Positions 46,158 through 55,360 are shown, counted from the first letter of the stretch. The stretch is DNA of 64,000 nt from Planctomycetota bacterium (GCA_028289345.1 JANQQL010000009.1:124001-188000); one strand, 5' to 3'. The notes: generated by a model not told the origin, from the letters alone. Numbers and translations: made by a program.

Positions 46158-47432
46158 TCAAGATCTGCTTTCTTCGGTGAGGTGCAGGACCTGGATCCCA
46201 CCATCCTCGATGCTCACGATTTCGTCGATGCCGTCACCGTCGACGTCTCCGGTGCACACGTTGTAAACGTAGCGAGCCCCTTCCAGCCGCCCCATGCGTT
46301 CGAAGCGCCCGGAACCGAGACTCCGAAACACGCTGATGCCGTGCTTCCCGGCGGCCACCAACTCCTTCGGTGCCTGCCCGTCGAGCTCCGCCAGTCGAAT
46401 GTCGAAGAACGCTTCGTCCGCGGGAAACCCTTCGTCGATCCGAGACCACTCCTCGCCCTCCCGTTGGAAGAGCTGCAAGGGATCGTGGCCGGGATACCAC
46501 ATGCCGCAGACCAAAAGCTCCATGATTCCGTCGTCGTTGATGTCGATCGACAACACTCCGCGATCGGATCCTCCGACGTAGGGCAGTTCGGGTTGTCCCT
46601 CCTTGACCTCGGCCATGGTGGTCAGCCCCGTCGAAAGGTCGATTTTCTCACCGCCTTCGAAGGCCCAAACTCGCGGTCCGATCTCGGTCGCAGCGATCAA
46701 CTCTTCGTCGCCGTCGCCGTCCATGTCGACGAAGTCGACGAACGCACCGAAGTGCTGGCTCGGCAGGAGCTGCAGGGGATCCTCGAATCCGCCTTTGCCG
46801 TCCCCGTGGAGAACCACCAGCCCCGCCATGTCGTCGCCTCGGGCGAAGGCGAAGCCCAACGCCGCGATGTCGAGATTTCCGTCCTGGTTGGCGTCGCCGA
46901 GCGCCACGTCAGCGCACATGAACTCGACGGGAACGGGCGTTTCCGGCAGGCTCCACTTGCCTTTGCCATCGCCCAAGAACACGTGAGGCGTCACGTCGTG
47001 CCCGGAGAAGGCAACGTCCGGAAAGCCATCGTTGTTGACGTCCCCGACGTCCACGCCCCCGTAACCCATGTCCCGTCGGAGACCCTCGGTGGATTCCTCC
47101 CAGGTTCCGTCGGGGGTTCCCAACCACACGAACAGCCCTTCGCCGGACCGACTGTGATCCCAGCGACGCAAGGAGGACACCAAATCCAGCTTGTCATCTC
47201 CGTTGAGATCAGCGAGCCGAGACGTGCCCCGCCACATGCCTTCCCGGGGAAGTCCGTCCGAGGATTCACTCACCGATAGCGCGTCCGCGGCCGGAATCGG
47301 GGCCGGAGGAGGATTGGCCTCGCGCTCGAGGAGCTCCTCGCGCTTTGCCTTGGTCACTTTGGCGTAGGTGAACACCGTCGCGGTTCCAACCGCGAGCAGG
47401 CCGACCACGATCCATTCGGTTTTGGCTGTCAA
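46158..47432 (-). CDS. FG-GAP/VCBS beta-propeller protein, membrane-anchored
   Basis: 424 residues from TTG 47432, six bases after GAGGA; GTG 47459 nine codons upstream is the alternative. One N-terminal helix (about 7-25, WIVVGLLAVGTATVFTYAKV) anchors it. A Pro/Ala linker leads to a propeller whose blades carry EF-like calcium loops: DLNGDDKLDLV, DVNNDGFPDVAF, DANQDGNLDIAAL, DMDGDGDEELIA, DINDDGIMELLV and DVDGDGIDEIV, about 50-60 residues apart. Such propellers bind ligands or proteins at the cell surface. Coupled to the small membrane protein downstream. Confidence 0.85.
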   Translation of the reverse strand: MTAKTEWIVVGLLAVGTATVFTYAKVTKAKREELLEREANPPPAPIPAADALSVSESSDGLPREGMWRGTSRLADLNGDDKLDLVSSLRRWDHSRSGEGLFVWLGTPDGTWEESTEGLRRDMGYGGVDVGDVNNDGFPDVAFSGHDVTPHVFLGDGKGKWSLPETPVPVEFMCADVALGDANQDGNLDIAALGFAFARGDDMAGLVVLHGDGKGGFEDPLQLLPSQHFGAFVDFVDMDGDGDEELIAATEIGPRVWAFEGGEKIDLSTGLTTMAEVKEGQPELPYVGGSDRGVLSIDINDDGIMELLVCGMWYPGHDPLQLFQREGEEWSRIDEGFPADEAFFDIRLAELDGQAPKELVAAGKHGISVFRSLGSGRFERMGRLEGARYVYNVCTGDVDGDGIDEIVSIEDGGIQVLHLTEESRS

Positions 47433-47996
47433 CTTCGGTCCTCGTTTCCAAGAGCCCACCGGGGGCTCGTCGACTCGGTGACGCCGAGCCACGTGAGCGA
47501 AACATCCACTCGCTGGCACTTGCCAGCCCTTCTCTGGTGAAACGTTGTCCACTGCGGCTTTGTTGCGGGTCCTCCGGGGGCCGTCGCCGGATTCGACGAT
47601 GCCTTGGCCACCGGGGTGGATCATTCCTACTTCTGCCTGGCGGCTCCCGGGCAACCAACGAATGGGTTCTCGGTTCACCACCGGCGTTTCGGAGGAGCGT
47701 GCGTGACCACCAACCGGCCCTTGGGCCGTCGAGTGCGGACGAACATCGGAAACACACGGTTCCTCGGAGCGAGCGAATAGACGTGGAGCCGGGGGCTCGC
47801 AACGGAACTCGCAAACCATTCGACTTCTACGGACAGGATTTCTCAATACAAGCGAATCGGTCGGTCTTTTTTTCGGCAATCCTGATTTCCGGGCAGCCAC
47901 CGCGCGCAGGGGCTCCACGGGCGTCTATTCCGCAAGACATCTTTCACTGCGGGAGAGTGCCGTCCTGGCGCCTTCCCCAACGACTCGAGGTGTTTG
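47433..47996. other. Divergent intergenic region
   Basis: 564 bases between the propeller gene (minus) and the poly-Gly SGNH-like gene (plus). It should contain both promoters. A T-rich spot (47866-47873) lies in the middle. The open frames here have no recognisable product. Confidence 0.45.
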
Positions 47997-49763
47997 ATGT
48001 CAGGATTCCGGACTTCCACCCTGGTGCTTTCCACGTGGATGACCGCCGTGCTCAGCTCCGTCGGCTCCGCCCAAGATTGCCCCTCCGGCACTTGCCACAC
48101 CGGGCTGATCCCACTGGATGATCTGGGGTCGACGCAGTACCAAGCCAACGCCGGAGGCTTTTATCCCAACTCGGCCAACGATCGTCCCGCGGACCACGAG
48201 ATTGCTGGCAGAGCAATCGGCGACAACGACATCGTGCCGCGATTGGTCACCGGTGACCCCAACCCCGCCGGGACCATTGGTGTTGCCTCCCTCGGAGGCG
48301 ACGAGGCGTGGCTCGAATTCGATGCTTTCGTGAATCACCTTCAGGGGAGTCCCCTGATCAACTCCGACATTACATTCGTCAATGGCGCTCAGGTCGGCTC
48401 GTCGGCAGATCAATGGGCCAACGCCTTCGATCCGGTCTGGGCGAATTTTGACGGAGCTCTGCTGTCCCAAACCGTCCTGCCCGCGCAGTTGCAGGTGGTT
48501 TGGATCAACACTGCGGTGGAAGCCAGCATGCTGACGGAAGGCTTCCCGACCGCAACCATCAAGACCACGTTCTGGCTCAAGGAATTGATTCGCAATCTGA
48601 AAGCCAAGTACCCGAACGTGCGTCAGGTGTTCTTGTCTTCTCGAGTGTTCGGTGGTTACGACACGACGGGAACCACTCCCGAGCCGCTTGCCTACGAACA
48701 CGGCTTCTCCGTGAAGTGGGCCATCGAACTGCAGCTCATTGGTGACTCGGAACTGAGCTTCGCGGAACCCGGCGCCAACGCCCCGTGGATCTCTTGGGGT
48801 CCGTACTTGTGGGCGGACGGCTTGGGCCCCGACGATTTGATTGGCGGAGCCCCGGGTCGTCAGGACGGTTTGGAATGGCTTTCCTCGGACTTCGCTTCGG
48901 ACGGCCTCACGCTGTCCGCTGCCGGTCGCAGCAAAGCCGGCGAGCAAATGATGGATTTCTTCCTGACCGAGTCGGTGGCAGGCTGGTTCCTTTCCGACTC
49001 CATCCTCACGGAGGGCCAGATCGGGGCCGGACCCAATTCCCCCGCCTCCGCCCTCTCCGGTTCGTTGGGTGATCAGTCCATCGCCATGTTTCAAGGCCGC
49101 GTGTCGGCCGGCTCGGGATCGGAGCCTCTCGATCTCATGGCACTGACTCTCACCCCTTCGGGCGACGGACCGGATGATGAAGACATCGCCGCTGTCCAGG
49201 TGTTCCATGACCTCAACGGCAATGGCGTGGTCGACACCAACGACCCGTTGCTCGGCTCGGGACAGTTCCCCGGCGACGACGCGGCGCTGACCCTCTCCCT
49301 GTCCCCACTGACCATCAACCCCGGCAGCCAAGCCGACTTCCTCGTCGCGTACGATCTGCGCGAGCCGACCGCAGAAGCATTGGCGCAAGCCTCCGGAAGC
49401 ACCGCGAACGCAGCATTCGGAAGTGGCGTGGGGATCCTCTTTGGCGCCGCGGTCCTCCTCTGCCTTCGCACCCAACGACGACGAGCGGTCTGGAACACAG
49501 CCATGCTCGGCCTTTGCATCATCGGTGTGATCGCTTGCGGTGGCGGGGGCGGCGGAGGGGGCGGTGCACCCGCTGCTGGTGGTGGCGGTGGCGGCGGCGG
49601 TGGTGGTGGCGGAGGAGGTGGGGGTGGCACTCCCAACGGCCCCGTGATCACGACCTACTCGGTGCAGCTGACCGGCGCTGGGTTGGAAGGAGCGTTCACG
49701 AAGAATGCGGTGACCTTGCCGGGCCTCCCGTTGACTGGCTCGACTCTGACCGTGGAGCAGTGA
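47997..49763 (+). CDS. SGNH-like secreted protein with membrane tail and poly-glycine
   Basis: 588 residues from ATG 47997, seven bases after GAGGT. Signal peptide 1-26. Residues 30-330 have an SGNH-like plan (IINTAVEA-type strand VVWINTAVEASM, NVRQVFLSSRVFGGYDTT, and DFASDGLTLSAAGRSKAGEQ at the catalytic C-terminal position) without a clear GDS. Residues 370-450 form a beta module with an EF-like loop DLNGNGVVDTNDPL. The C-terminal end is odd: a helix (FGSGVGILFGAAVLLCLRTQ) plus RRR looks like a sorting tail, yet the frame continues into a second helix ending VIAC (Cys 514) like a lipoprotein signal, then 9 Gly, APAA, 18 Gly and about 40 residues. A terminator follows the stop. Confidence 0.75.
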   Translation: MSGFRTSTLVLSTWMTAVLSSVGSAQDCPSGTCHTGLIPLDDLGSTQYQANAGGFYPNSANDRPADHEIAGRAIGDNDIVPRLVTGDPNPAGTIGVASLGGDEAWLEFDAFVNHLQGSPLINSDITFVNGAQVGSSADQWANAFDPVWANFDGALLSQTVLPAQLQVVWINTAVEASMLTEGFPTATIKTTFWLKELIRNLKAKYPNVRQVFLSSRVFGGYDTTGTTPEPLAYEHGFSVKWAIELQLIGDSELSFAEPGANAPWISWGPYLWADGLGPDDLIGGAPGRQDGLEWLSSDFASDGLTLSAAGRSKAGEQMMDFFLTESVAGWFLSDSILTEGQIGAGPNSPASALSGSLGDQSIAMFQGRVSAGSGSEPLDLMALTLTPSGDGPDDEDIAAVQVFHDLNGNGVVDTNDPLLGSGQFPGDDAALTLSLSPLTINPGSQADFLVAYDLREPTAEALAQASGSTANAAFGSGVGILFGAAVLLCLRTQRRRAVWNTAMLGLCIIGVIACGGGGGGGGGAPAAGGGGGGGGGGGGGGGGGTPNGPVITTYSVQLTGAGLEGAFTKNAVTLPGLPLTGSTLTVEQ

Positions 49764-49803
49764 TCCTCCTGGATCGCCCCCGCGCGCTGAATGACAAACT
49801 TCT

Positions 49804-49846
49804 CGCCGCGCTGCATGCTCGTCAGCAAGCAGCGCGGCGCTCTTTT
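49804..49846 (+). terminator. Intrinsic terminator of the poly-Gly gene
   Basis: An 11-bp perfect GC-rich stem (49804-49814 with 49829-49839) is followed by CTCTTTT. It lies 40 bases after the stop and ends exactly at the convergent nsrR stop. Confidence 0.75.
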
Positions 49847-50286
49847 CAGGCAGTGCCGAGGTGTTTGCGGTACTTGCGGATTTGCCGTCCCTGAAGCAAA
49901 TCCGCCAGCGTGTACGCCGCCAGTCGCTCCAAGAATGCTCGGCAGGCATCGGCGAGGACTGGCGCGAGCCCGCACACGGGAGCGATCGGGCACTGGTTCT
50001 CGGCTTCGTTGAAACACTCGACCAGAAACAGATCTGGCTCACACTGTTTCACGACTTCGTCGATTCGGATTGCCGAAGGATCCTTGCCTAGGGCAATGCC
50101 GCCATTGCGACCGCGCTGAATGCTCAGGTACCCAAGCTGGCCCAGCTGCCGCACCACTTTCGTCAAGTGGTTGTGCGAGATCCCGTATGCGACGCTCACA
50201 TCCTCAGTACGGACCAATTCGTCCGGATGGGAACCGACGTAGATCAGCACCCGCAGCGCGTAGTCCGTATGAAGAGTGAGCCGCAT
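49846..50286 (-). CDS. nsrR: NsrR, Rrf2-family nitric-oxide-sensing repressor
   Basis: 146 residues from ATG 50286. The N-terminal winged helix is close to known NsrR (MRLTLHTDYALRVLIYV, YGISHNHLTKVVRQLGQLGY, GRNGGIALGKDPSAIRIDEV). The three Fe-S ligands are Cys 91, Cys 99 and Cys 105 (ECFNEAENQCPIAPVCGL), the same spacing region as characterised NsrR proteins. The Fe-S cluster reacts with NO, releasing the DNA and switching on NO-detoxifying genes. The truncated haemoglobin gene lies upstream on the same strand, 205 bases away, and has a candidate operator in its promoter. IscR or RsrR are less likely because of the Cys spacing and the ASAIRI-type segment. Confidence 0.92.
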   Translation of the reverse strand: MRLTLHTDYALRVLIYVGSHPDELVRTEDVSVAYGISHNHLTKVVRQLGQLGYLSIQRGRNGGIALGKDPSAIRIDEVVKQCEPDLFLVECFNEAENQCPIAPVCGLAPVLADACRAFLERLAAYTLADLLQGRQIRKYRKHLGTA

Positions 50287-50330
50287 GGCCTCCTATGCTA
50301 GCAGACCGGTCAACCAGACTCTCCGCACCC

Positions 50331-50443
50331 GACCGGATCTTTTCGCCTCCCTCTTCGTCCTTGCACCCTCGACGAATCCACCGATTCGTGTGCGCTCCGA
50401 ATCCTCCGTGAAAACAAAATCTCTCGACCGGCCAGTCGAGGAG
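50331..50443 (+). repeat. Dispersed intergenic repeat with hairpin, copy B
   Basis: Second good copy of the repeat described at 43636, here between the haemoglobin and nsrR genes. The core CCCTCGACGAATCCACCGAT (50366-50385) is almost identical to copy A. The hairpin is CTCGAC-CGGCCA-GTCGAG (about 50423-50440), with paired changes relative to copy A. It lies in the nsrR leader on the minus strand, so it could affect nsrR expression. Confidence 0.75.
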
Positions 50444-50491
50444 TTCCCGCAATCGCGTGCGAGCGGGAACTCCTGGGTCGGCATGACTCCA

Positions 50492-50884
50492 TCAAGCGGT
50501 GGAGGGCTGCTTTCGGCAAAGCACGTCATCGCGCACGGATTCCGCGATCGCCGCGGCTTCTTTCACGTCGTCTTCCCCGGCACCGAGGAATCGCAGGGTC
50601 TCCCCCAGATGCTCGATCACGACATCCACATGGGTGTCGTTGAGCCCTCGGTCCAGCAGGTGGCGGTGACCGTCGGACATCATCTTTCCGGTGTACTTGG
50701 CGGGACCACCGAAGGCCATGGAGAGAAACGCCCGCTGCTTGGCTTTCTGCTTGCTCATTTCGACATCAGAGAAGAATGCGCTGACACGGTCGTCGGCAAG
50801 CATCCGTCGATAGAACTCGTCCACCGCAGCCCCCATGGCTTCTCTTCCACCCAGGCGATCGTAGAGGCTCTTCGTTTCGCTCAT
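50492..50884 (-). CDS. glbN: Group I truncated haemoglobin
   Basis: 130 residues from ATG 50884, about nine bases after AAGGA. The sequence follows trHbN: SLYDRLGGREAMGAAVDEFY with B10 Tyr 25, LADDRVSAFFSDVEMSKQKA, the turn MAFGGPAKYTGKMM, and the proximal His 73 in SDGHRHLLDRGL. A distal Tyr at B10 supports NO dioxygenase activity, turning NO to nitrate with bound oxygen. The adjacent nsrR and the operator-like site before the gene fit an NO-inducible role. Length is normal for the family. Confidence 0.93.
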   Translation of the reverse strand: MSETKSLYDRLGGREAMGAAVDEFYRRMLADDRVSAFFSDVEMSKQKAKQRAFLSMAFGGPAKYTGKMMSDGHRHLLDRGLNDTHVDVVIEHLGETLRFLGAGEDDVKEAAAIAESVRDDVLCRKQPSTA

Positions 50885-50922
50885 TGTTGAGGTCCTTCGA
50901 GTTGCAGGGAGATTTCACCGAA

Positions 50923-50945
50923 AACATGCATATTGAATACCAATT
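50923..50945. promoter_or_regulatory. Candidate NsrR operator overlapping the haemoglobin promoter
   Basis: A 23-base AT-rich site with partial dyad around GCATATTGAATAC sits 39-61 bases before the haemoglobin ATG. From memory it resembles the 11-1-11 Streptomyces NsrR site (17 of 23 positions). On the minus strand TTGTCG and TATTCA about 16 bases apart could be -35 and -10, so the site would cover the -10. A second short dyad GCAT-GTAGG-ATGC lies at 50983-50995. Confidence 0.5.
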
Positions 50946-51036
50946 ATCGGCCGTGCGACAAGTGGCTCCCCGCAAAAAATCCGCATGTAGGATGCGAAAT
51001 ATCTCCGGGATGAGACCTCGACGGAGACAGGAATTC

Positions 51037-53916
51037 TCAGCGAATCACGGGAATCGGCCGCCAACCCCCAGCACTCTGAGTGAATTCACGCACGGTGAAA
51101 ACCCAAACCACAAGACGCTTTCCGGTCAGGTTGTCGCGACGGCGCGCCAGGTTCATGCGGGCCGCGGTGGATCCGGAGCCACGAACTCCTACGACGTCTG
51201 GCGCCATGGCGAGCTCCTGCGCCAGGGCTTCCGGCAAGCCCGCCCCGGTGCCATGAAGGTCTCCTCCCACGTGATAGACGAGGGTGTGACTGTCCCCCAA
51301 CAACAGCAGCGGGCTGTCTCGGTCAGGAACCACCTCGATCGCGCCGTCCGGAGTGGCTTCACGGATGATGGACAAGGAGAAGGATTCCGGGGGCGGCAGA
51401 GGGTCTTCGCCGGCGGTCGACGCAGACGAGTCGGCAAGGAGTCGAAGCAGATCTCCTCGGATCGTCAGCTCGCGAGTCTCTGTGACGTACTGGCGGCGCG
51501 CCTCATCGGTCACCTCTTCTCGCTCTTTCACCCAATCGGCAATCTGTTGCGCGGCGAGCCGAACACCACGCGGAGACCAGTGAGTGTCTTGCTGACAGTA
51601 GAGCCGATCTCCCTCCGACTTGGCCGCGAGGTAGGTTTCTGTCAAGTCGAGCACGGACACTCCTGACTGGCGCAGTCGTTGGAGGAACTCCTGGGCGGCC
51701 GATGCTTCGGTCATGGGAGACGACAAATCCGCGGGCAAGTACTCAGGATAGATGGTGGCCTTGGCAGGCACCGGGACCATCAGCAGCTCCACTCCCTGGG
51801 ACTCCAACTGACGATGGAAGTCAAGGATGGCGGGAAGGGGATCCGCGTCTTGGGGTCTCGCCGAAGCACTCACCAGCTGGGCACGCTCCCCCCAAAACTT
51901 CCCGGCGACCAAAAACTCGAGTTCCGGTCGAAAGAACATCCAGCCGTCTTCTCCGACCACGACCATTTGCTTTTGGGCGCGAAGGCTTTGAACGAGGCGT
52001 TCCAACTCATCCGGCTTGGAAGCAGGTGTCTGGTCCTTCCGCGGGTCGGTCGCGGGGAGATTTTGGTCACGGGAATCCTCCTCCCTCATCGGAGCCGCCA
52101 CGAGGTCCGCCTGAGCCGCTTCGCGAGTCCGCCAGTCCTCCTCGGAAGGAGGGCGCAAGCTCTCCGCCCACGTCTCCGGAAGATCGAAGAACTGGTCCCC
52201 CGGAAGCTCCAAACGGTGGTAGCCCCCGACCTCTTCTTCCACGGCGGACCATGACCGCAGGTTCAGCGAGACCGAATCGCCCGACTCCAACCAAGCGCTC
52301 GGCTGCACTTGGTTGTCCACCATCCCCCAAGCAAACACCACGGCCTCTCCCTTCGGAAACCGCGGGGACGGAGGAGACAGTTCGGTCACGTGAACGGACA
52401 TCACCGCATCGCGATAGGGAACGGACCCGGGGGTTGGCACCGGGGTCACCGCAGCGACCACTCCCGACCCAACGAACGGCGCGAGTTCCTTCGAATCCGA
52501 CGGATCCCGTTCACCCAGCGAAAGATCGAAGAGCTTCCAGTCCCCCCAGGAAAGCTCTCGTGCTGAGAACTCGTAGACGACCACTTGCTTGTTGGCGAGG
52601 CGGTCTTCTCCACGACGGAGCTGATTTGCCAGTCGTTGGCGGGCCGCGTGGGCCCCTTGGTCGTTGACGGCGATCCGATCCAGGGGCTCCCCCAGCCTCT
52701 CACTGAGCTGCTCGGCCAAACCGGCACAGGTTCCCCAACCCAACCCTTCGAGGGAGTAGATGTTCGTGTAGCTGTCCCCCAAGAGCAGCACTCTCGCTTC
52801 GGGATCGGGTGCCCATGGCCGTCCCTGGGAATCCATCACGCGACGGAGGGAGCAACTCTCCTTGTACTTTTCGAGCGACCACGACGGCAGATCCAACATT
52901 CCCGCCACGTCCCCCAACCCCTCCACGGACTCTTGCTGGGTTTGCCAGGGCGACACTTCCCGAGGTTGCGAAACTCGAGATTCCTCGGAGTGGTCGCGAT
53001 GGGCACGGTTGGTGTGAATCCAATCGGCAATCCATTGGGAGACGCTCTCCACCGTGTGCGGCGCCCAGTGGGTATCGGTTCGCAGGTAGGTGGGAGCGCC
53101 CCGCATCGCCAGCTCATCCAAACGCCCATTCAAGTCGAGCACCGCCACCCCTTCGTCGTCGAGCCGGCGGAGAAACTCGGCGTCCGACGAGTTGCCGAGT
53201 GGCCCGGGAACAGACTCGAATCGCTTTGAGAGCTTCTCGGGATGGATCGCGGCTTTCACGGGAACTGGAACGACCAAGAGGGCAATGCCCCGGTCCGCAA
53301 GCTGGCGATGGAAGTCCACCAAAGCCAACACCGGATCAGGCTGGGGCGGCTGCTCCCACTCACTTCCTTCCCGCCGGCGCCGCTTCAGGACTCGGGGGTC
53401 CAGGAACGGTGGGCCGGTCAGGCATTCGACGGCCGGGCGATAGAACATCCAACCTTCGCGACCGATCCACACCCGTTCGTTGCCGACGCCCCCGTACTCG
53501 GTCAGGATTCCTTGCACCGGGCGATGCAAGAGGCCATGAAGGAATGAGTTTTCTTCGAGCGCTCGCTCCACTCCTTGAATGTCATTCGCACTGGGAAGGA
53601 CCTGCCAGAGGTCATTGAGGGATTCGAAGGAATCGAGAGCGGCCCACTGAGGCTGCAAGGACGAAAACGCCTGCCCCACGGACGATGCCTGCCGAACAGG
53701 GGGTGCCCGGTCTTGTGACAACGCCGCAGGTCTTTCGCTCCGCAGCAGCTGTCCTCCCCACTGCACAAGCGGGACGCCGCCGACCAGCAACAGGAAGAGC
53801 GCACTCAGCCAGCCCGCGGCACCCCTCGAAATCTCCGTCACACCCACCTCTTCGTGAGCCTGTTGCTCGCGGGTGCGTGGCGCGACGGAATTGGCAGATG
53901 TCGAAGGAGTTGGCAT
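51037..53916 (-). CDS. Tandem AlgX/AlgJ-like SGNH O-acetyltransferase
   Basis: 959 residues from ATG 53916, five bases after the stop of the MBOAT gene; the longer frame to 54042 runs through that gene. One N-terminal membrane helix (about 32-50). Two AlgX/AlgJ-like domains lie in tandem, each with GWMF(Y/F)RP, a LVDFHRQL or ILDFHRQL helix, and VPVPxKAxIxPE. Domain 1 has DTHW at 281-284 and GDS at 380-382 (LLLGDSYTNIY); domain 2 has DTHW at 777-780 and GDS at 874-876 (LLLGDSHTLVYH). Both therefore keep the Asp-His and Ser needed for acetyl transfer. A beta-rich insert (about 480-590) separates them. It should acetylate an exported polysaccharide using acetyl groups passed on by the MBOAT protein. 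Confidence 0.88.
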   Translation of the reverse strand: MPTPSTSANSVAPRTREQQAHEEVGVTEISRGAAGWLSALFLLLVGGVPLVQWGGQLLRSERPAALSQDRAPPVRQASSVGQAFSSLQPQWAALDSFESLNDLWQVLPSANDIQGVERALEENSFLHGLLHRPVQGILTEYGGVGNERVWIGREGWMFYRPAVECLTGPPFLDPRVLKRRRREGSEWEQPPQPDPVLALVDFHRQLADRGIALLVVPVPVKAAIHPEKLSKRFESVPGPLGNSSDAEFLRRLDDEGVAVLDLNGRLDELAMRGAPTYLRTDTHWAPHTVESVSQWIADWIHTNRAHRDHSEESRVSQPREVSPWQTQQESVEGLGDVAGMLDLPSWSLEKYKESCSLRRVMDSQGRPWAPDPEARVLLLGDSYTNIYSLEGLGWGTCAGLAEQLSERLGEPLDRIAVNDQGAHAARQRLANQLRRGEDRLANKQVVVYEFSARELSWGDWKLFDLSLGERDPSDSKELAPFVGSGVVAAVTPVPTPGSVPYRDAVMSVHVTELSPPSPRFPKGEAVVFAWGMVDNQVQPSAWLESGDSVSLNLRSWSAVEEEVGGYHRLELPGDQFFDLPETWAESLRPPSEEDWRTREAAQADLVAAPMREEDSRDQNLPATDPRKDQTPASKPDELERLVQSLRAQKQMVVVGEDGWMFFRPELEFLVAGKFWGERAQLVSASARPQDADPLPAILDFHRQLESQGVELLMVPVPAKATIYPEYLPADLSSPMTEASAAQEFLQRLRQSGVSVLDLTETYLAAKSEGDRLYCQQDTHWSPRGVRLAAQQIADWVKEREEVTDEARRQYVTETRELTIRGDLLRLLADSSASTAGEDPLPPPESFSLSIIREATPDGAIEVVPDRDSPLLLLGDSHTLVYHVGGDLHGTGAGLPEALAQELAMAPDVVGVRGSGSTAARMNLARRRDNLTGKRLVVWVFTVREFTQSAGGWRPIPVIR

Positions 53917-53921
53917 TTCGC

Positions 53922-55349
53922 TCAAAAGATGAAATAGATGAAGGGGTTGTAGGACTGGGTGGTCAACACCACCAAAGACACGGCGAACAGCAAAAGGACG
54001 TACGCGACTTTCGGGGAAGTGATGCGTCGCGTGTAGTCCCACGTATCACGACAGGCCCACACCACCCAGCCGGCGATCGCCAAGCTGATCAAGTAGTATG
54101 GCTGATGCAGGATCCCGGCAATCAGGCCGGACCCCGCCGGAACGCTGGTCACTCCCACCAGGCATCCCAAGTACCGGAACGCCGACGAAAGGTCCGAGGC
54201 ACGGAAGAACACCCACGCGATCATGGTGATCAAGAACGTCACGGCGATCTTCGCGGGAGCCGGCAAACGCCGGTAGACGCTGTCCTTTCCGAGCAATCGC
54301 TCGAGAGCCAACATCCCGCCATGGATGGCTCCCCAGATCACGAAATTCCAGGACGCGCCGTGCCAGAGTCCGCCAAGCAGCATGACCATCGCAAGGTTGG
54401 CATAGGTCCGCCGAGAGCCTTTGCGGTTCCCTCCCAGCGGGATGTACAAGTAGTCGCGCAGCCAGAAGGAAAGGGACAGATGCCAGCGTTGCCACAATTC
54501 GGTGATGGACTGGGACAGGTAAGGTCGATCGAAGTTCTTGGGAAACACGAACCCGAACATCAGCCCCAAGCCGATGGCCATGTCCGAGTAACCACTGAAG
54601 TCGAAGTAGATCTGAAACGAGTAGCCGAGGAGTCCTACCCAGGAGTCGACGACTCCCGCCCCATGGGCATCGAACACGGTGTCCGCGATTTTCCCGCAAG
54701 GATTCGCCAGAAGGACTTTCTTCGCCATGCCCAGGCAGAAAAACGCGGTCCCTCGCGCGAACTTCTCCAGAGTGTGGGTGCGATGTTGAAGTTGCTCGGC
54801 GACTTCATGGAAGCGAATGATGGGACCGGCCACGAGCTGAGGAAACATCGACACGTAGCAGGCGAAGTCGAGGAAGTTGCGAATCGGCTTCGCCTCGCCT
54901 CGGTACACGTCGATGGTGTAGCTCATGGACTGGAACGTGTAGAAGCTGATGCCGAGGGGCAGGGTGATGCGCAGGAACAGATCCCACTGCATGGCATCCA
55001 AGCCGAGACTGCCCACCAGGGCGTTGTAGCTGTCGAGACCGAAGTTGAAGTATTTGAAAAACCCCAGCAAGCTGAGATTGCTGACAATCGACACGAGAAG
55101 CGCTGCTCGGCAGCGGCTCTGGGACTTGGAAAAGCCCCGCTCCAGCTCGGCAGCAAGCACGCGGCCGCAGCAGTAGTCGATGGCCGTGGACCCGGCCATC
55201 AAGAACACGAACCAAGGGTTGCTCCAGCCATAGAAAAGGTAGCTGAAGGCCGTCAGCACCAGGTGCTTGCCGCGCCGCGGGGCCACGCCATAGACGAGCA
55301 GGGCGAGGGGCAGGAAGTAGAAGACGAAGACGTGGGAGCTGAAGACCAT
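53922..55349 (-). CDS. AlgI-type MBOAT O-acyltransferase
   Basis: 475 residues from ATG 55349, eleven bases after the upstream stop. About eleven membrane helices. MBOAT signatures: ITLPLGISFYTFQSMSYTID, VAGPIIRFHEV, IYFDFSGYSDMAIGLGLMFG, WQRWHLSLSFWLRDYLYIPL (His 290) and the catalytic His 330 in GGLWHGASWNFVIWG. AlgI moves acetyl groups from a cytoplasmic donor across the inner membrane to periplasmic transferases for alginate or other polymers. Its neighbours supply four AlgX/AlgJ-like domains, but no alginate polymerase, epimerase or lyase genes are in the window, so the polymer need not be alginate. Confidence 0.95.
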   Translation of the reverse strand: MVFSSHVFVFYFLPLALLVYGVAPRRGKHLVLTAFSYLFYGWSNPWFVFLMAGSTAIDYCCGRVLAAELERGFSKSQSRCRAALLVSIVSNLSLLGFFKYFNFGLDSYNALVGSLGLDAMQWDLFLRITLPLGISFYTFQSMSYTIDVYRGEAKPIRNFLDFACYVSMFPQLVAGPIIRFHEVAEQLQHRTHTLEKFARGTAFFCLGMAKKVLLANPCGKIADTVFDAHGAGVVDSWVGLLGYSFQIYFDFSGYSDMAIGLGLMFGFVFPKNFDRPYLSQSITELWQRWHLSLSFWLRDYLYIPLGGNRKGSRRTYANLAMVMLLGGLWHGASWNFVIWGAIHGGMLALERLLGKDSVYRRLPAPAKIAVTFLITMIAWVFFRASDLSSAFRYLGCLVGVTSVPAGSGLIAGILHQPYYLISLAIAGWVVWACRDTWDYTRRITSPKVAYVLLLFAVSLVVLTTQSYNPFIYFIF

Positions 55350-55360
55350 GGCGCGGTCGT

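Noticed and set aside
48000..50042. A 680-codon minus-strand open frame
   Set aside because: It is opposite the poly-Gly gene, runs into nsrR in another phase, and shows no domain; high GC content produces such shadows.
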